DNA of 64,000 nt, from contig WNNJ02002651.1 in NCBI GenBank assembly GCA_012934845.2, positions 1 through 64,000 on the forward strand, in the 5' to 3' direction. The stretch's first letter is position 1; every line of letters starts with the position of its first letter. This document shows positions 10,799-21,279 of the stretch, piece by piece. This DNA is from Pomphorhynchus laevis. Taxonomy: Eukaryota; Acanthocephala; Palaeacanthocephala; Echinorhynchida; Pomphorhynchidae. The position numbers and the translations under genes are program-made. Below the pieces are notes generated by a model, which saw only the letters and a program-made list of their open reading frames with translations, searched no databases and was not told the DNA's origin.

Positions 10799-11283
10799 TG
10801 TTGCTCCAAATTTGTGCAAGTAATCGCTCGTTGTCCACAGAAGTTCGATGTAGTGAACAGTCGACGATTGTCGATATTAACACGCAGTTTGATTGTATAA
10901 GTTCGTTGTAGTGAAACGAAGTTCGTTGCAGAAGTGCGGCGTAGAAGTTCGTTGTTAGAAGTTCGTTTATTCTCGAAGTGCGGAGTAGAAGTTCGTTTAT
11001 TCTCGAAGTGCGGAGTAGAAGTTCGTTTATTCTCGAAGTGGGCGTAGAAGTTCGTTGTGAAGTGGAGGTTCGTAGAAGTTCGTTATTCTCGAAGTGGGCG
11101 TAGAAGTTCGTAGAAGTTCCTTGAAGTACGTAGAAGTTCGTAGAAGTTCGTTATTCTCGAAGTGGGCGTAGAAGTTCGTAGAAGTTCCTTGAGTTCAGTA
11201 TTTGTTTTCAGAAATTTGCATTTTCGAGAATTTGTATGTTTATCAGAAACTGTATGTTATTTTATCTCAAACTTTTTTTTTAA
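10799..11283 (-). repeat. LINE-T 5' leader and 5'UTR tandem repeats (copy B)
   Basis: Almost base-for-base the same as 5999-6478, including agaagttcgtt-type units and the outer leader tgtatgttattttatctcaaac (11251-11272). The near identity of these repeats between copies supports a recent tandem duplication. Confidence 0.75.
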
Positions 11284-11354
11284 AAAAGTAATAATAAAGT
11301 AATATATAGTAATAATAAAGTAATAATAAAGTAATAATAAAGTAATAATAATAA

Positions 11355-11522
11355 TGATTTTTTTTAAAGTGAAAACTGATTTATTGAGAAATTTACAATG
11401 ATGATTGTTACTCTCAAATGGGCCGTAATGTTTATAAATGTTTAAACAACAAGTTTTCTCAAGCTATTGTCGCGCCATTATAATAATAATGTCGCGCCAT
11501 TTCTCAAGCCATTATAATAATG
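11355..11522 (-). mobile_element. LINE-T copy C, 3'-end stub
   Basis: It matches the last 150-odd bp of the LINE-T 3'UTR (gggccgtaatgtttataaatg, the gtcgcgccat repeats, cattataataatg) and then stops at about 11522 in A/T repeat. It is a 5'-truncated third member of the tandem array. Confidence 0.85.
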
Positions 11523-11690
11523 ATAATAATAATATTTAAAATGTCTAAATAATATTTTAATAATATTTAAAATATTATAATAATAATATTTAAAATAATA
11601 TTTAAAATAATAATAATATTTAAATGTCGCGCCATTTCTCAAGCCATTATAATAATAATGATAATAATAATATTTTAAAAAAATTATTAT
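11523..11690. repeat. A/T-rich simple repeats with a second LINE-T 3'UTR scrap
   Basis: TAATAATATTTAAAA-type repeats surround a second copy of the gtcgcgccatttctcaagcc segment (about 11624-11645). No coding potential is seen. It separates the LINE-T array from the 3' end of LINE-P. Confidence 0.6.
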
Positions 11691-11815
11691 TATTAATTAC
11701 AAGACTTTGACACATAAAGAGTCATTTTGTCTGATCACAATATTAAGAAAAGGAAAAAAAGAAAGAAAAAAAGGAAAAAAAAGAAAGAAAAAAGTAGTTC
11801 AGCAATAATAAATAT

Positions 11816-14724
11816 TCACATATAGTTATATATTTCCTGCAAAGAATCTTCTCTTTTTATCCACATGCTCAGCGCATTCTGGAAAGATTTGTACTGTGCC
11901 ATAGACACGATCGAATTCGGCAATAGGTTCCATAGGTTTACCGCTCTGTGAGATAATCGCAAGTATCCATGGCATTTCCCGTGTGATTGCACAACAACTG
12001 ATAAAGAGTGTCCTCTGTGGCTCGGGCGATCATTTAGAATAACGGATTCCGATGGATAACCAGGAAAAACATGGATCATTCGCCATAACTGTAATAAATC
12101 ATTGTACACATATCTCTTGTAAACTGAAGTAATATTTAGTTGGCTTAGTCTATCACAGTAGGCGATGTTCCGAAGACCAGAACATAGCTTGGAAAATCGG
12201 CGAAGAATCTTTTCTAATTGGTTTATTTCACCACGCGTAGAAGGAAAAGTCGCCGGCAAAGCATAATCAATGATTGGTCTGATCAACGCCTTATAGAATA
12301 GTGAGAACTGAGACGGTGGAAGCGAACTAAAGGTATTTTTGATCATGTAAATAATTTTTCTCGACATGTTGCATATATTTTCAGTATTGAGGTCGGTTTT
12401 AAACGAATTCTGAACAATTATCCCAAGATCTTTTGTGTATGAATTTGTGGGAATAATCTCACCGCAAACAGAATAATCATTTGGTAAATCACTACAACCA
12501 AATCTGAGGTGGACACATTTAGTAATGTTAATCATGATTCCGGTCAGTTCGCTCCATCTATTAACCATATTTATGTCATCTTGTAAGTGTTGCATATCGG
12601 CATAGCATGTAATGACATTCCATATTTTAAGATCATCCGCGAATGCTAATTTTTTACATTTTAGAGAGCGTAGCAAACTATTCAGAAATATGACGAATAA
12701 TAATGGACCCAGCACCGATCCCTGAGGAACACCCTTGATAAATTTGACGGTATAGATAGACAATTTCCAACTCGAACTCTGAAAGAACGATCAGATAGGA
12801 AAGCATGAATCCATCGAATAATAGAAATTTCAATTCCGTAATCTGCAAGAGCCTCAATTAACATATTGTGGGGAACTCTACCAAAGGCCCGACTGAAGTC
12901 GAAATACACGACATCAACTTCATTACCCTGCGCAACTGCATCAACCCATGCTTCGCGTGCACATAAAAGATTAGACATGCAAGAACGACCAGGACGAAAA
13001 CCATGTTGCGAATTATCTAACAAGTTCGATGATTCAAGATAGGATAGTAATCGCCGATACAATATGCGCTCTAACATCTTACATACGACACTTGTAAGGC
13101 TTATTGCTCTATAATTTTCAGGATTGTGACGATCTCCTTTTTTGTGGACTGGCACTACAGTGGCGATTTTCCAATCTAATGGTAGAATTGATTTAGCTAG
13201 TGATAGTTGAAACAAATAAGCTAACGGTGAAGCAATAAATGTAGATAATATCTTTAGTATCTGGGGATGTAATCCATCCGGACCAGGTGATGAATGTCGT
13301 AAAGAATTTAACTCACTATAAACCTCCTCGGTAGTGACATCAAAATAACTTCGTGAATGACTTACACGAGATTGCTGGTTAATTTCTGTGTTATTAGTTA
13401 CGAGTTGAAAAGTCGACGCAAACGTGTCGGCTACATCTTGAGGCGATGTGATAAAGTTATCATTAATACGAAGAGACGAAATCGCAGGAGGAATTGTCCT
13501 ATTTCTACGTATGTGAGTCCAAAATCGTTTTGGTGCACTATGAAAGTCCGCAGCTATTGTCATTTCGTAGTTAAATTTTTTGCGTTTTTTAAGCTTTTCG
13601 AAAACGTTACGACAATTGACGTATTCCTGTCGATAAGTATTGTCCTTGCAGCTTAATTTAAACAGTCAGTTTCTTCGTCTTAGTTCTGATTTAAGTTCTC
13701 TATTAAACCACGGAGGATTCACTTTTTTATTTTTATGCACGATCTTGGTAGGAACATATTTTTCTATTATTTCACACATTGCTGAACGGAAAACCTTCCA
13801 ACAATCTTCAACATCGTCGCTAGCGCCTACAAAGTTCATAGTCGATGCTGCTTGATGAATTTTACACTGATCCGCATGATACCAACAATGCTTTAAGATT
13901 TTAGTTTCGACTTCGTCAATAATATTATTTGAAATCCCTGAGAAGTGAAAAAGCAATACACAATGATCACTAACTCCTATGGGTGCTTCATGCATAATGT
14001 CACGCACATCTGTTAATGATTTAGATAAAATTAAATCCAACAAAGAACTTTGATCATTCATAATCCTAGTTGGTGCTGATACATGCTGAACAAGAAGTAG
14101 GCTATCTAACAGAAATTTCCACAAGTCATGATCTAGTTTATTAGAAGATGTTATTCCTTAATGAGGATCATCCATATTGATGCTGGAAATATTGAAGTCT
14201 CCTAAACAGAGGAACCGGTCACCCATTGCTGCCTTTGTCAAAATATCTGAGAATTCCTTAGTGAGAATGAAGCTACATGGAGATCTATAACATAGTGCAA
14301 TAGTAACTTTATTTCTTACATGGGATAGACTCGCCACCATCAGTTCACAAGTACCATATGTGTCAGTATAACATTCAAAATCGTCAACACCTATACATTG
14401 ATCGACATAAAGTGCAACACCGCCTCCTCGTCGAACTTTACGATCAACCCTGATGATATAATACCCATCCACAGCTACCATACTATCAGCAATATCATGA
14501 TTCAGCCAAGTTTCGGTAAATGTAATTATTTGAGGTTTATATGTAAAGAATTTGTTCCGAAATTCGTCAATCTTCGATACTATACTACGAATATTTGTGT
14601 AAGCGACGTTAATAATTGGAGTTGAGCATTTACTGGTTTCTGCGTTTATATATAGTCCAGTAGGAAATATATCTAACGAGGATGGATCAATACCTAAGCA
14701 ATTAACGGACCGATTGGATTCCAA
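11816..14724 (-). pseudogene. LINE-P ORF2 (endonuclease + RT), 2 stops and 1 frameshift
   Basis: The endonuclease half shows NIRSIVSKIDEF, TETWL, RRGGGVALY, CYRSP and LGDFNIS. It continues in frame through a stop at 14160-14158 and another ending at 13666, into the RT (SPGPDGLHPQI, NYRAISLTSVVCKMLE, QHGFRPGRSC, YFDFSRAFGRVPH). A frameshift near 12730-12770 precedes GVPQGSVLGP and FADDLKIW. The C-terminal part (SVVVQSHGKCHG, FQNALSMW) is intact to 11816. It overlaps the ORF1 end by about 30 nt in another frame. Confidence 0.85.
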
Positions 14725-15310
14725 CGTACAAATGGCTTTCTTCGAACCACACGAAAATTTCTTATTGTCAAGTCCTTTTCACCAGAAGCATTCCTGGTCT
14801 TTAGCTCTTCCCAAGCTTGATGTCGCATCTTACGATCCTGAATGCTGATATCCTTAAAGATTTTAGTAGTTTGACCTTTTAATTTATACCCTCTGCGTAA
14901 GATCTCGTTAACATTGTCGGACGATTTACATACCACTTTCAATAAGCGTGGACGTTCTTCATTTTTCTTACCTAACCTGAACAATGAGTTCACTAGAAGA
15001 GATGAGGCTATAGATTCCTCACCTGAAGTAAATATTTTTGATAATACTTCCCGAACTCTACTCACGTCATGATCAATACGTAGCTGAGGCTCCGAAGAGT
15101 TAGATTCCGGTATATTAGCAAAGATTACGCACCGATCTCGGTTTTCGCCACACATTCGCGCATTAATATCTTGCGGTTGTGCTAATGGTTCTTTATTCTG
15201 GCCGTTTCCTGTTTTATGTACGGAAAATTCTCCGACATTTGCAACCATCACTGACGATTTAGACATTGAATTAATATCCCTGGAATGATCTTTACAGTTG
15301 GATCCACCAA
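14694..15310 (-). CDS. LINE-P ORF1, C-terminal part (RRM-like + CTD)
   Basis: The open frame contains RDRCVIFANIPE, DHDVSRVREVLSKIF, LFRLGKK, RPRLLKVVCKS, IFKDISIQDR and NFRVVRRKPFVRWNPIGP, the RRM and C-terminal domain seen in CR1/Jockey-group ORF1 proteins. The Met at 15266 is internal; the frame extends upstream to the LINE-Q1 boundary. The zinc-finger N-terminus is displaced to 20382. Confidence 0.82.
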
Positions 15311-15321
15311 GTTTGGAATCA

Positions 15322-15353
<32 letters not shown>

Positions 15354-15422
15354 CAAATTTATTTAATGTGGCAAATGCGTACAAGCTGTACGCTTACAAG
15401 TCCACAAACAAAAATGAGAAAG

Positions 15423-18332
15423 TCAAGCAGTTAAATTGTTCAGATGGGATCGGATTTGTCGTTTGAAGCACTGCAGGGAAGTTGATTGGCGTATATGAAT
15501 GGGCAGATGATTCCACGATAGAGGAGCAGCCACCAGGAAGGAGCGGAGTCCAAAGGAGGTAGAGTAGTTTGGGACATGTAAAAGAAGGGAATTACAGGAA
15601 CGCAAGGAGCAGTAAACAGGACGAGAATTATCAAGAAAAGGAAGGTTGAGAAATGAAGGGGTATGAAAAGTTACAAGGCGGAAAGCAACGATAAGAAGAC
15701 GAATTTGAACACGACAATAAATTGTAGGCAAATCGAGAGAAGCAAGATGGTAGGATGTGTGATCAAAACGACGAAGACGGAGGAGAATTCGGACAGCTGC
15801 GTTGACGATGCGTTGTAGGGGAAGAAGAGTGGATTTAGGTGAGTTGGAAAATAGACTAAGACAATACTCGAGTCTAGAAAAAAGGAGAGATGATATGAGA
15901 GTCATACAAGAAGGGAAATCGATCAATCTACGAACTTGACGGAGGTTGCGGAGTATCAAGGTAGATGAGCGTACTTTATCTCTAACGAAAGGTTTAAGTG
16001 AAAGTCGGTTGTCAAAATGGAAGCCTAGGAAAACGAGATTATCAACGATAGGAAGAATTTTAGAATTTAATGATACGGAGGGAGGTTCGAAGCCGAGGCG
16101 TCGAGGTAGGATCCACATAATTTTGGATTTATCAGGATTCAGAGAAAGGCGAAGGGAAGAAAGATGATTGGAAATTGAGACAAGGCAGTCGGAAGCAGAA
16201 ACACTAAGATCGCGAATACGATAAACAGGTGCATGAGCATAGATGAGAATGTCATCAGCATATTGCATAACATGGAAGTTAAATTTATGAGAAATCGAAG
16301 ACAAATCACCAAGAAGAAGAGAGAAAAGTATAGGGCCTAATACGGAGCCTTGCGGAACACCGGACGGAATGGACGAAGGATGGGAGAGAGAAGAGTTAGA
16401 GTATACGCGAAATGTACGGTTTGATAGATATGAAGAAAACCATGATACAGTGGGTAAAGAGAAGCCATAATCATGACGAAGGCGATGGAGAAGAATCGAG
16501 TGATCGACGATGTCAAAAGCAGACGATAGATCAAGAGAAACTATGACACTACATAATTTATGATCGCGCGATATGAGTAAGTCGTTATAAACTTTAAGAC
16601 ATGCAATTTCGGTAGAGTAATTAGAGCGAAAAGCGGCTTGGAAGGGAGGAAATAAGTTAGAGGAATAGAGATATGTATTAACTTGCTTAAGAACGAGACG
16701 CTCAAGGAGTTTAGAGAGGGTTGGGAGAAGTGAGATTGGACGGTACGAAGATGGTAGTGAAGAGTCGAGAGATTGCTTTTTGATGATAGGACGAACAGTG
16801 GCGCATTTCCAGATGGAAGGAAATGTACAGCTACGGATGGACGAGTTGAACAATGTGGTTAGGAAGGGTAAGATAAAAGTGCAGATATTTTTAAGTAAGT
16901 GAGTGGGAATTGGGTCAGAAGGAGAGGTTTTGTTAGGTAATGACAGCAGAACCGAAGAAACTTCATCAGACGAAACGGGAAGAAGGTGGAATAGTTCTGG
17001 GAGGGAAGTATTTAAAGATAAGAGTGGGTACAAGGGGGCTATGGGTAGTAGGGAAAGTAAATTAGATAGCTTAGTTTGTAGATAAGAAGAAAATTCATCA
17101 GGATTTATATTACAAGGGGTAGATGATCGTGAAAGAATTGAGTTTAAGATTTTCCAATGAGATTTCGAGTTGGAAGATGACTCGAGTTGATTTCGCCAAA
17201 AGAGAGTACGTTTAGTACGTATAAGAATGAGATGTGAACGGCGTTGAGAAAAGTAGGAATCACGAAGATTTGGAGGGATTGAGTTGGGTGAACGTTTAAG
17301 AAAGCGTTTATACATACGAAAAGAGTGACGGAGTCGACGCTTAGAAAGACTACAGTCAGAATCGAACCAGGGAGCATGGCGCAAGCGCTGGGAACGTCGA
17401 AGTCGACTAGGTAGAAGGTTATTGAGGATCGACGTAAGTTCAGAATCAAACAGAATGCAGAGATCATCGGGAGAGAGATAGTTAAGAGGAAGTGAAAAGA
17501 GTGAAGAATTGAGTAAGGATGTGCAGAGAATAGGGATATCGAGAAGCTTCCAGGGTCGACTTGGTGTAGATAATGGTAAAGGCGGAGAAGGAGGATGGGG
17601 ACGAGTAAGAGTAAGAGTGACAAGGAAATGATCGGACAAACCAGGATCAGTAATTGACAAGGAGGTATAGTCATTGAAGCAGTTAGGAACAGCAATGATG
17701 TCGAGAGCACCGCCGAGAATATGAGTTGGGCTTGTTGAAAGTAATTTATAGTTAAAATCAGAAAAAAGATTAGTTAAAGTGATAGAGTCAGAGTCAGACG
17801 GGCGATCAAGACGAATGTTAAAGTCACCGAGAACAAAAGAAGGAGTATAAGACAATGAACAGTGAGACATTAGATCTGCAAGGTCGTTAAAGAAGATACG
17901 TGATGGGGCAACTGAACCTGGACGGTATACAATCACAAGTTCCAGAGGGAAAGGCGTTGATAATCTGCATATGAGTAATTCGAACGAGGTGTAACGGATG
18001 TTAACGTTGATTTTACGTAAAGACATTGGGTGACGAGCAATGGCAACAATACCGCCATGGTTAGACGCAGTAGATGTATGAGATGTAATTTGACGAGCTG
18101 ATTCAACTAGAGAACAACCAGAGCGACATAGACGACGAATAGCAAGATCGTTGGAGTCAGTGTGCCAGGATTCGGTAATGCAGAGAATATCGATAGATAA
18201 TTGATCGAAGATATCGAGAAGCATATCAGCTTTATGAAGAATGGAGCGAGTATTGAATAGACTAAGACGAAAAGTATGCTTAGGAGCGAGATCGACTAGC
18301 GAAGAAGACAAGGGGGAGAGATGGGACGCCAT
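15423..18332 (-). CDS. LINE-Q1 ORF2, APE endonuclease + RT, 969 aa intact
   Basis: A single open frame from the ATG at 18332. Endonuclease: FNTRSILHKAD, CITESWHTDSND, NHGGIVAIARH, VYRPGS, VLGDFNIRLD, GLSDHFLVTL. RT: NKTSPSDPIPTHLLK, SYRPISLLPTLSKLLE, SNYSTEIACLKVYND, SLDLSSAFDIVDH, SGVPQGSVLGPILFSLLLGD and MQYADDILIYAH. The C-terminal end is typical of CR1-like LINEs (SWNHLPIHIRQS, FKRQIRSHL). All catalytic boxes are present, so this is the best candidate in the window for a functional LINE protein. Codon use is C/T-rich compared with neighbouring LINEs. Confidence 0.92.
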   Translation of the reverse strand: MASHLSPLSSSLVDLAPKHTFRLSLFNTRSILHKADMLLDIFDQLSIDILCITESWHTDSNDLAIRRLCRSGCSLVESARQITSHTSTASNHGGIVAIARHPMSLRKINVNIRYTSFELLICRLSTPFPLELVIVYRPGSVAPSRIFFNDLADLMSHCSLSYTPSFVLGDFNIRLDRPSDSDSITLTNLFSDFNYKLLSTSPTHILGGALDIIAVPNCFNDYTSLSITDPGLSDHFLVTLTLTRPHPPSPPLPLSTPSRPWKLLDIPILCTSLLNSSLFSLPLNYLSPDDLCILFDSELTSILNNLLPSRLRRSQRLRHAPWFDSDCSLSKRRLRHSFRMYKRFLKRSPNSIPPNLRDSYFSQRRSHLILIRTKRTLFWRNQLESSSNSKSHWKILNSILSRSSTPCNINPDEFSSYLQTKLSNLLSLLPIAPLYPLLSLNTSLPELFHLLPVSSDEVSSVLLSLPNKTSPSDPIPTHLLKNICTFILPFLTTLFNSSIRSCTFPSIWKCATVRPIIKKQSLDSSLPSSYRPISLLPTLSKLLERLVLKQVNTYLYSSNLFPPFQAAFRSNYSTEIACLKVYNDLLISRDHKLCSVIVSLDLSSAFDIVDHSILLHRLRHDYGFSLPTVSWFSSYLSNRTFRVYSNSSLSHPSSIPSGVPQGSVLGPILFSLLLGDLSSISHKFNFHVMQYADDILIYAHAPVYRIRDLSVSASDCLVSISNHLSSLRLSLNPDKSKIMWILPRRLGFEPPSVSLNSKILPIVDNLVFLGFHFDNRLSLKPFVRDKVRSSTLILRNLRQVRRLIDFPSCMTLISSLLFSRLEYCLSLFSNSPKSTLLPLQRIVNAAVRILLRLRRFDHTSYHLASLDLPTIYCRVQIRLLIVAFRLVTFHTPSFLNLPFLDNSRPVYCSLRSCNSLLLHVPNYSTSFGLRSFLVAAPLSWNHLPIHIRQSTSLQCFKRQIRSHLNNLTA

Positions 18333-19623
18333 CGAATTTTTGGCCTTGTGTGAAGAACGTGAAAATTTCCGTTGATTTTACGTATAGATAAGGATGACTC
18401 GCCGTTTGTTTCACGTCGATGTTTTTCAATGCGAGCTAAATTGAGCTGGGCAATATCAGAAGGGGAGCGGTCAGGAAAGATACGGCAAGTAGATGAAGTG
18501 GTAAGAAGTTTAAAACGTTGGGAGAGTACCGAAGAGGCATGTGAACTATGTCGGAAAACGATTTTTAAGAGTGGAGGACTGAGATGATTTGATTTAGTGG
18601 ATTTGTTTAAACGAATAAAGGATACAGGAGCGATATTATTGAAGAGTGATGGGTTATCATCAGGAAGAATGGTTGCTAGGATAGACCTGAAAGCAGATAC
18701 ATCATCATCGAGGCGAGATTGTGGAAAAGCAGATTCGGAAAGCTTTAAGTTTGATATGATTATACAGCGATCGCGCGAAGGAAAACGATTTCGTGGAAGT
18801 GGTGGACGGACAGAGCTGGTTGGAGTCGAGGTAGATGAGCAGATAGAAGTGGAAATGACAGGGGTGCTTGATAAAGAATTAATATTGGTTGGAGCAAGTG
18901 TGACAGGAGAGGGGTGTTGAATCGGTTGATCAGAGATGTGACTGGATATGATTTTAAATGAAGGATGTAACTTATTGGGAAGTGTTACGTGGGAGGTAGA
19001 GTAAGGAGAATTAAAATAGGTTGGGGCATGAGTGACAGGAATGGAGTGTTGAATTAGTTGATCGGAAATGTTACTGGAAATGATTTTGATGGAAGGGTGT
19101 AAATTATTGAGAGGTGATACAGGGGGGGGGTCGAGTAAGGAGTTCGTGAGGAGAATAAAGAAGTTTGAGATTTATTTAGATTGGGGGAGGAATAGGAAAG
19201 AGGAGGTACGAGATGAAAAGCTTTGCCGTTAGCATTGTTAGAATGAGAAAGATTAATGGAAGTTTGGTACGTAGTTGAACGAGGAGTGTGTGAGAGAGTA
19301 GGTTCAATAATGGGATTATATGATGCGAAGTCAGGTGTTGATGCGAGGGAAACATCTAAAACAGCATTGGTCTGAGTGGTAGTGTGTGATACAGGAGTAG
19401 ATGAGCAGGATAACTGTAGTAGTCGTACTGATGTACAAAAACCGCAAGTGAAATGTTTAAGTTTATACACTGAGTGGTCGGATATTTTAACACGAACAAG
19501 TGTCCATACATCGCAATCTTTGGAATCGCATCCAACTTCAAAGCTGGTATAACCATCATTGCATTTAGATGTGGAAGATTGTTGATCAGGAACAGGGATC
19601 TGAGATCGCGCTTTTTTAGGCAT
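18296..19623 (-). pseudogene. LINE-Q1 ORF1 (PHD-like + linker + RRM/CTD), one homopolymer frameshift
   Basis: From the ATG at 19623: a Cys cluster (VGCDSKDCDVW, FTCGFC), then a Thr/Ser/Pro-rich linker. Frame is lost at a run of 8-9 C (plus-strand G run near 19121-19130) and resumes in the next frame with a duplicated linker segment (LHPSIKIISSNISDQ and LHPSFKIISSHISDQ). The C-terminal RRM/CTD follows (RDRCIIISNLKL, DDDVSAFRSIL, FIRLNKS, RIFPDRSPSDIAQL, VLHTRPKIRWRPISP). The stop is TAG at 18298-18296, 37 nt inside ORF2. The break could be a sequencing error. Confidence 0.82.
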
Positions 19624-19670
19624 AACCTTTTATCGATAGATTGAGCTCAATCCGCGAGCGTAGCGAGCGG

Positions 19671-19826
19671 AACTGACAGGAATAATCTGGAACTGACAGG
19701 AATAATCTGGAACTGACAGGAATAATCTGGAACTGACAGGAATAATCTGGAACTGACAGGAATAATCTGGAACTGACAGGAATAATCTGGAACTGACAGG
19801 AATAATCTGGAACTGACAGGAATAAT
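19671..19826 (-). repeat. 20-bp minisatellite in LINE-Q1 5'UTR, 8 copies
   Basis: The unit aactgacaggaataatctgg is repeated without visible change (aactgacagg at 19671 and every 20 bp to 19811). It lies between the shared LINE leader and the ORF1 start codon, where promoter or 5'UTR repeats of LINEs are expected. Confidence 0.92.
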
Positions 19827-19854
19827 TGTATGTTATTTATCTCAAACTTTTTTT

Positions 19855-20545
19855 TAACAAATTTTGTTGCAAATTTTGTTGACCAATACTGGATGAACTT
19901 CGAAAATGACGTCCTTTAATATTCTTCCATACCCGTGTAGAGTGAGTTTGTGGGGTAATATTGGATATTGGATTGATATGATGATTGCTAGTGGAATTTT
20001 GCAATATCTCATTCTTTGTTGTACACTGATTCATTATGCAATCGCTTACTTCGAGTCTCTTGTTGTGAACATTTACAATTGACCCACTAGAATGCACAGT
20101 TGAATTTGATAAAACAGGAGTGCTGTTATTGAATGTATTTGTTAATGCATCCTTGGAATTCATGTTGCACTGGCAAGGATTTATATTTTGAATTGCTTTT
20201 CTTAAAACACTTATTTCCTCTTCTAGTGATTGAATGCGCAGGGAAGCGCAAAATCCACACATAAATGACCCACTAGAATTATCATTTGAATCAGTAGCGA
20301 TTGTAATAGTCGACCAGCGTCGACAATCATCAGAGTCACACTGTACTTGATAACTTGTAGATTTAACTTTCTTGTTCTTCATAATAGTACGAAAACAATC
20401 AAACTGTGTATATTAATTGTATATATTGATTGTAAGAGTTTTAATAACCAAGACTTATTTTAACGTAATATTGTAATTGTATATGGTTATTGTGTATTTA
20501 TGCGATTTTAATTTTTGACAGCTTAATTGTATGTTTATCAGAAAC
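19855..20545 (-). mobile_element. LINE-P 5' segment with ORF1 N-terminus
   Basis: The ATG at 20382 opens an ORF1 start of about 175 codons with KSTSYQVQCDSDDCRRWST and MCGFCASLRIQ, the same Cys cluster as in the other CR1-like ORF1 proteins, then a coiled coil (SLEEEISVLRKAI) and an Asn/Ser-rich linker. It is cut at about 19855 by LINE-Q1 and continues at 15310. The 5' leader (20383-20545) contains agtcttggttattaaaactc on the minus strand (20455-20436), shared with LINE-E and LINE-Q2. Confidence 0.78.
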
Positions 20546-20814
20546 CAAATATTTTTTAAGGTCTTGTTGACAATACCCTTCTTACCACTCATCTTGCAAA
20601 TGATAAAAATCACTTTAAAACTATTCCCTCTAAAATAGCTTCCTCGAAAATATCTTCTACCCCTTATTTAAGAACACCTATTTTTACTAACTTAAATTAG
20701 CAAGGAATATTACCTAACTTCTCCTCACCCAAGCTCTCAACTCAATCGAGTAAGAATTCAATTACTCAAGCTCAATTTGTTGACTGTCATTTCTCCCGAT
20801 CCGAGTAAGATAAT

Positions 20815-21279
20815 ATAGTTCTTGGTCGTAAGCGTTGTTTGATGGTGTCAGGTATACCAGAGGCCGCTTCTGAAGACGTTCAAGATTGATTGAATCATGA
20901 TATAGCCGCTATTCGCTCTATGTTGGCGGATCTATTTCAACCATGTGAATTTAAGGTTGCAAATTCCCTATGTGTTCGTAGTCTCTTCAGAGTTGGTAGG
21001 CGCAAAAGTTTAGAATACCCTCGTATCGTGAAAGTCGTCTTTGTTGAGGAATGTAGTGTTTTAGAAATTATTAAACGATCTAGTCGTTCAACTAATAGAA
21101 GCGTCAGAATGTTTAAAGATCTTTCTATGCAGGATCGTATTCGCCTTCGTTCAACAAGAACTGAGCTATATAATAGAGTAGATCACGGGAAGAAATCTCT
21201 AGAAATCGTGAATTTTCGCGTAGTCCAAGGTCGTCCTCGTCTACAATGGGAACCTCTCATACCTCTAACAAATGTATAG
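20815..21279 (+). pseudogene. LINE-G ORF1, RRM/CTD part
   Basis: LGRKRCLMVSGIPE is followed by a stop near 20886, then LNHDIAAIRSMLADLF, SLFRVGRRKS, YPRIVKVVF, RMFKDLSMQDR and NFRVVQGRPRLQWEPLIPL, the conserved ORF1 C-terminal domain. The 129-codon open piece starts at 20890. Its end overlaps the ORF2 ATG (21246) by 34 nt in another frame, as in the related elements here. Confidence 0.8.

Larger units (their letters stand above)
6545..11283 (-). mobile_element. LINE-T copy B, full-length with open ORFs
   Basis: Same structure as copy A, offset by about 4.8 kb. Both long frames are open. The single notable lesion is a 12-bp in-frame loss at about 8455, where copy A reads KAAG within ATRKAAGIDQL and copy B reads ATRIDQL. 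The A/B boundary (6461-6560) and the B/C boundary (11261-11360) match in both the leader and the tail repeat. That points to tandem duplication rather than separate insertions. Confidence 0.9.
11685..15325 (-). mobile_element. LINE-P, main part (3' side)
   Basis: The 3'UTR starts next to an ATT repeat and contains an A/G-rich tract (about 11750-11795). ORF2 covers 14724-11816 and the ORF1 C-terminal part 15310-14694. The family has an APE endonuclease and a CR1/Jockey-group RT (GVPQGSVLGPLLF, FADDLKIW). The missing ORF1 N-terminus is at 19855-20382 on the same strand, beyond LINE-Q1, so the element appears split by that insertion. A 5'-truncated second copy lies at 58443-59276. Confidence 0.85.
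15330..19853 (-). mobile_element. LINE-Q1, nearly intact, inserted in LINE-P
   Basis: On the minus strand: leader with GTTTGAGATAAATAACATAC (19847-19827), a 20-bp minisatellite 5'UTR, ORF1 (19623-18296), ORF2 (18332-15423), a short 3'UTR and an (AAT)n tail at 15325-15352. ORF2 starts inside the end of ORF1. The only break noticed is in a C8-9 run of ORF1. LINE-P ORF1 sequence lies on both sides in the right order and strand. No clear target-site duplication was found. Confidence 0.85.

Noticed and set aside
15325-15352. (AAT)n microsatellite as an independent feature
   Set aside because: It is simply the 3' tail of LINE-Q1.
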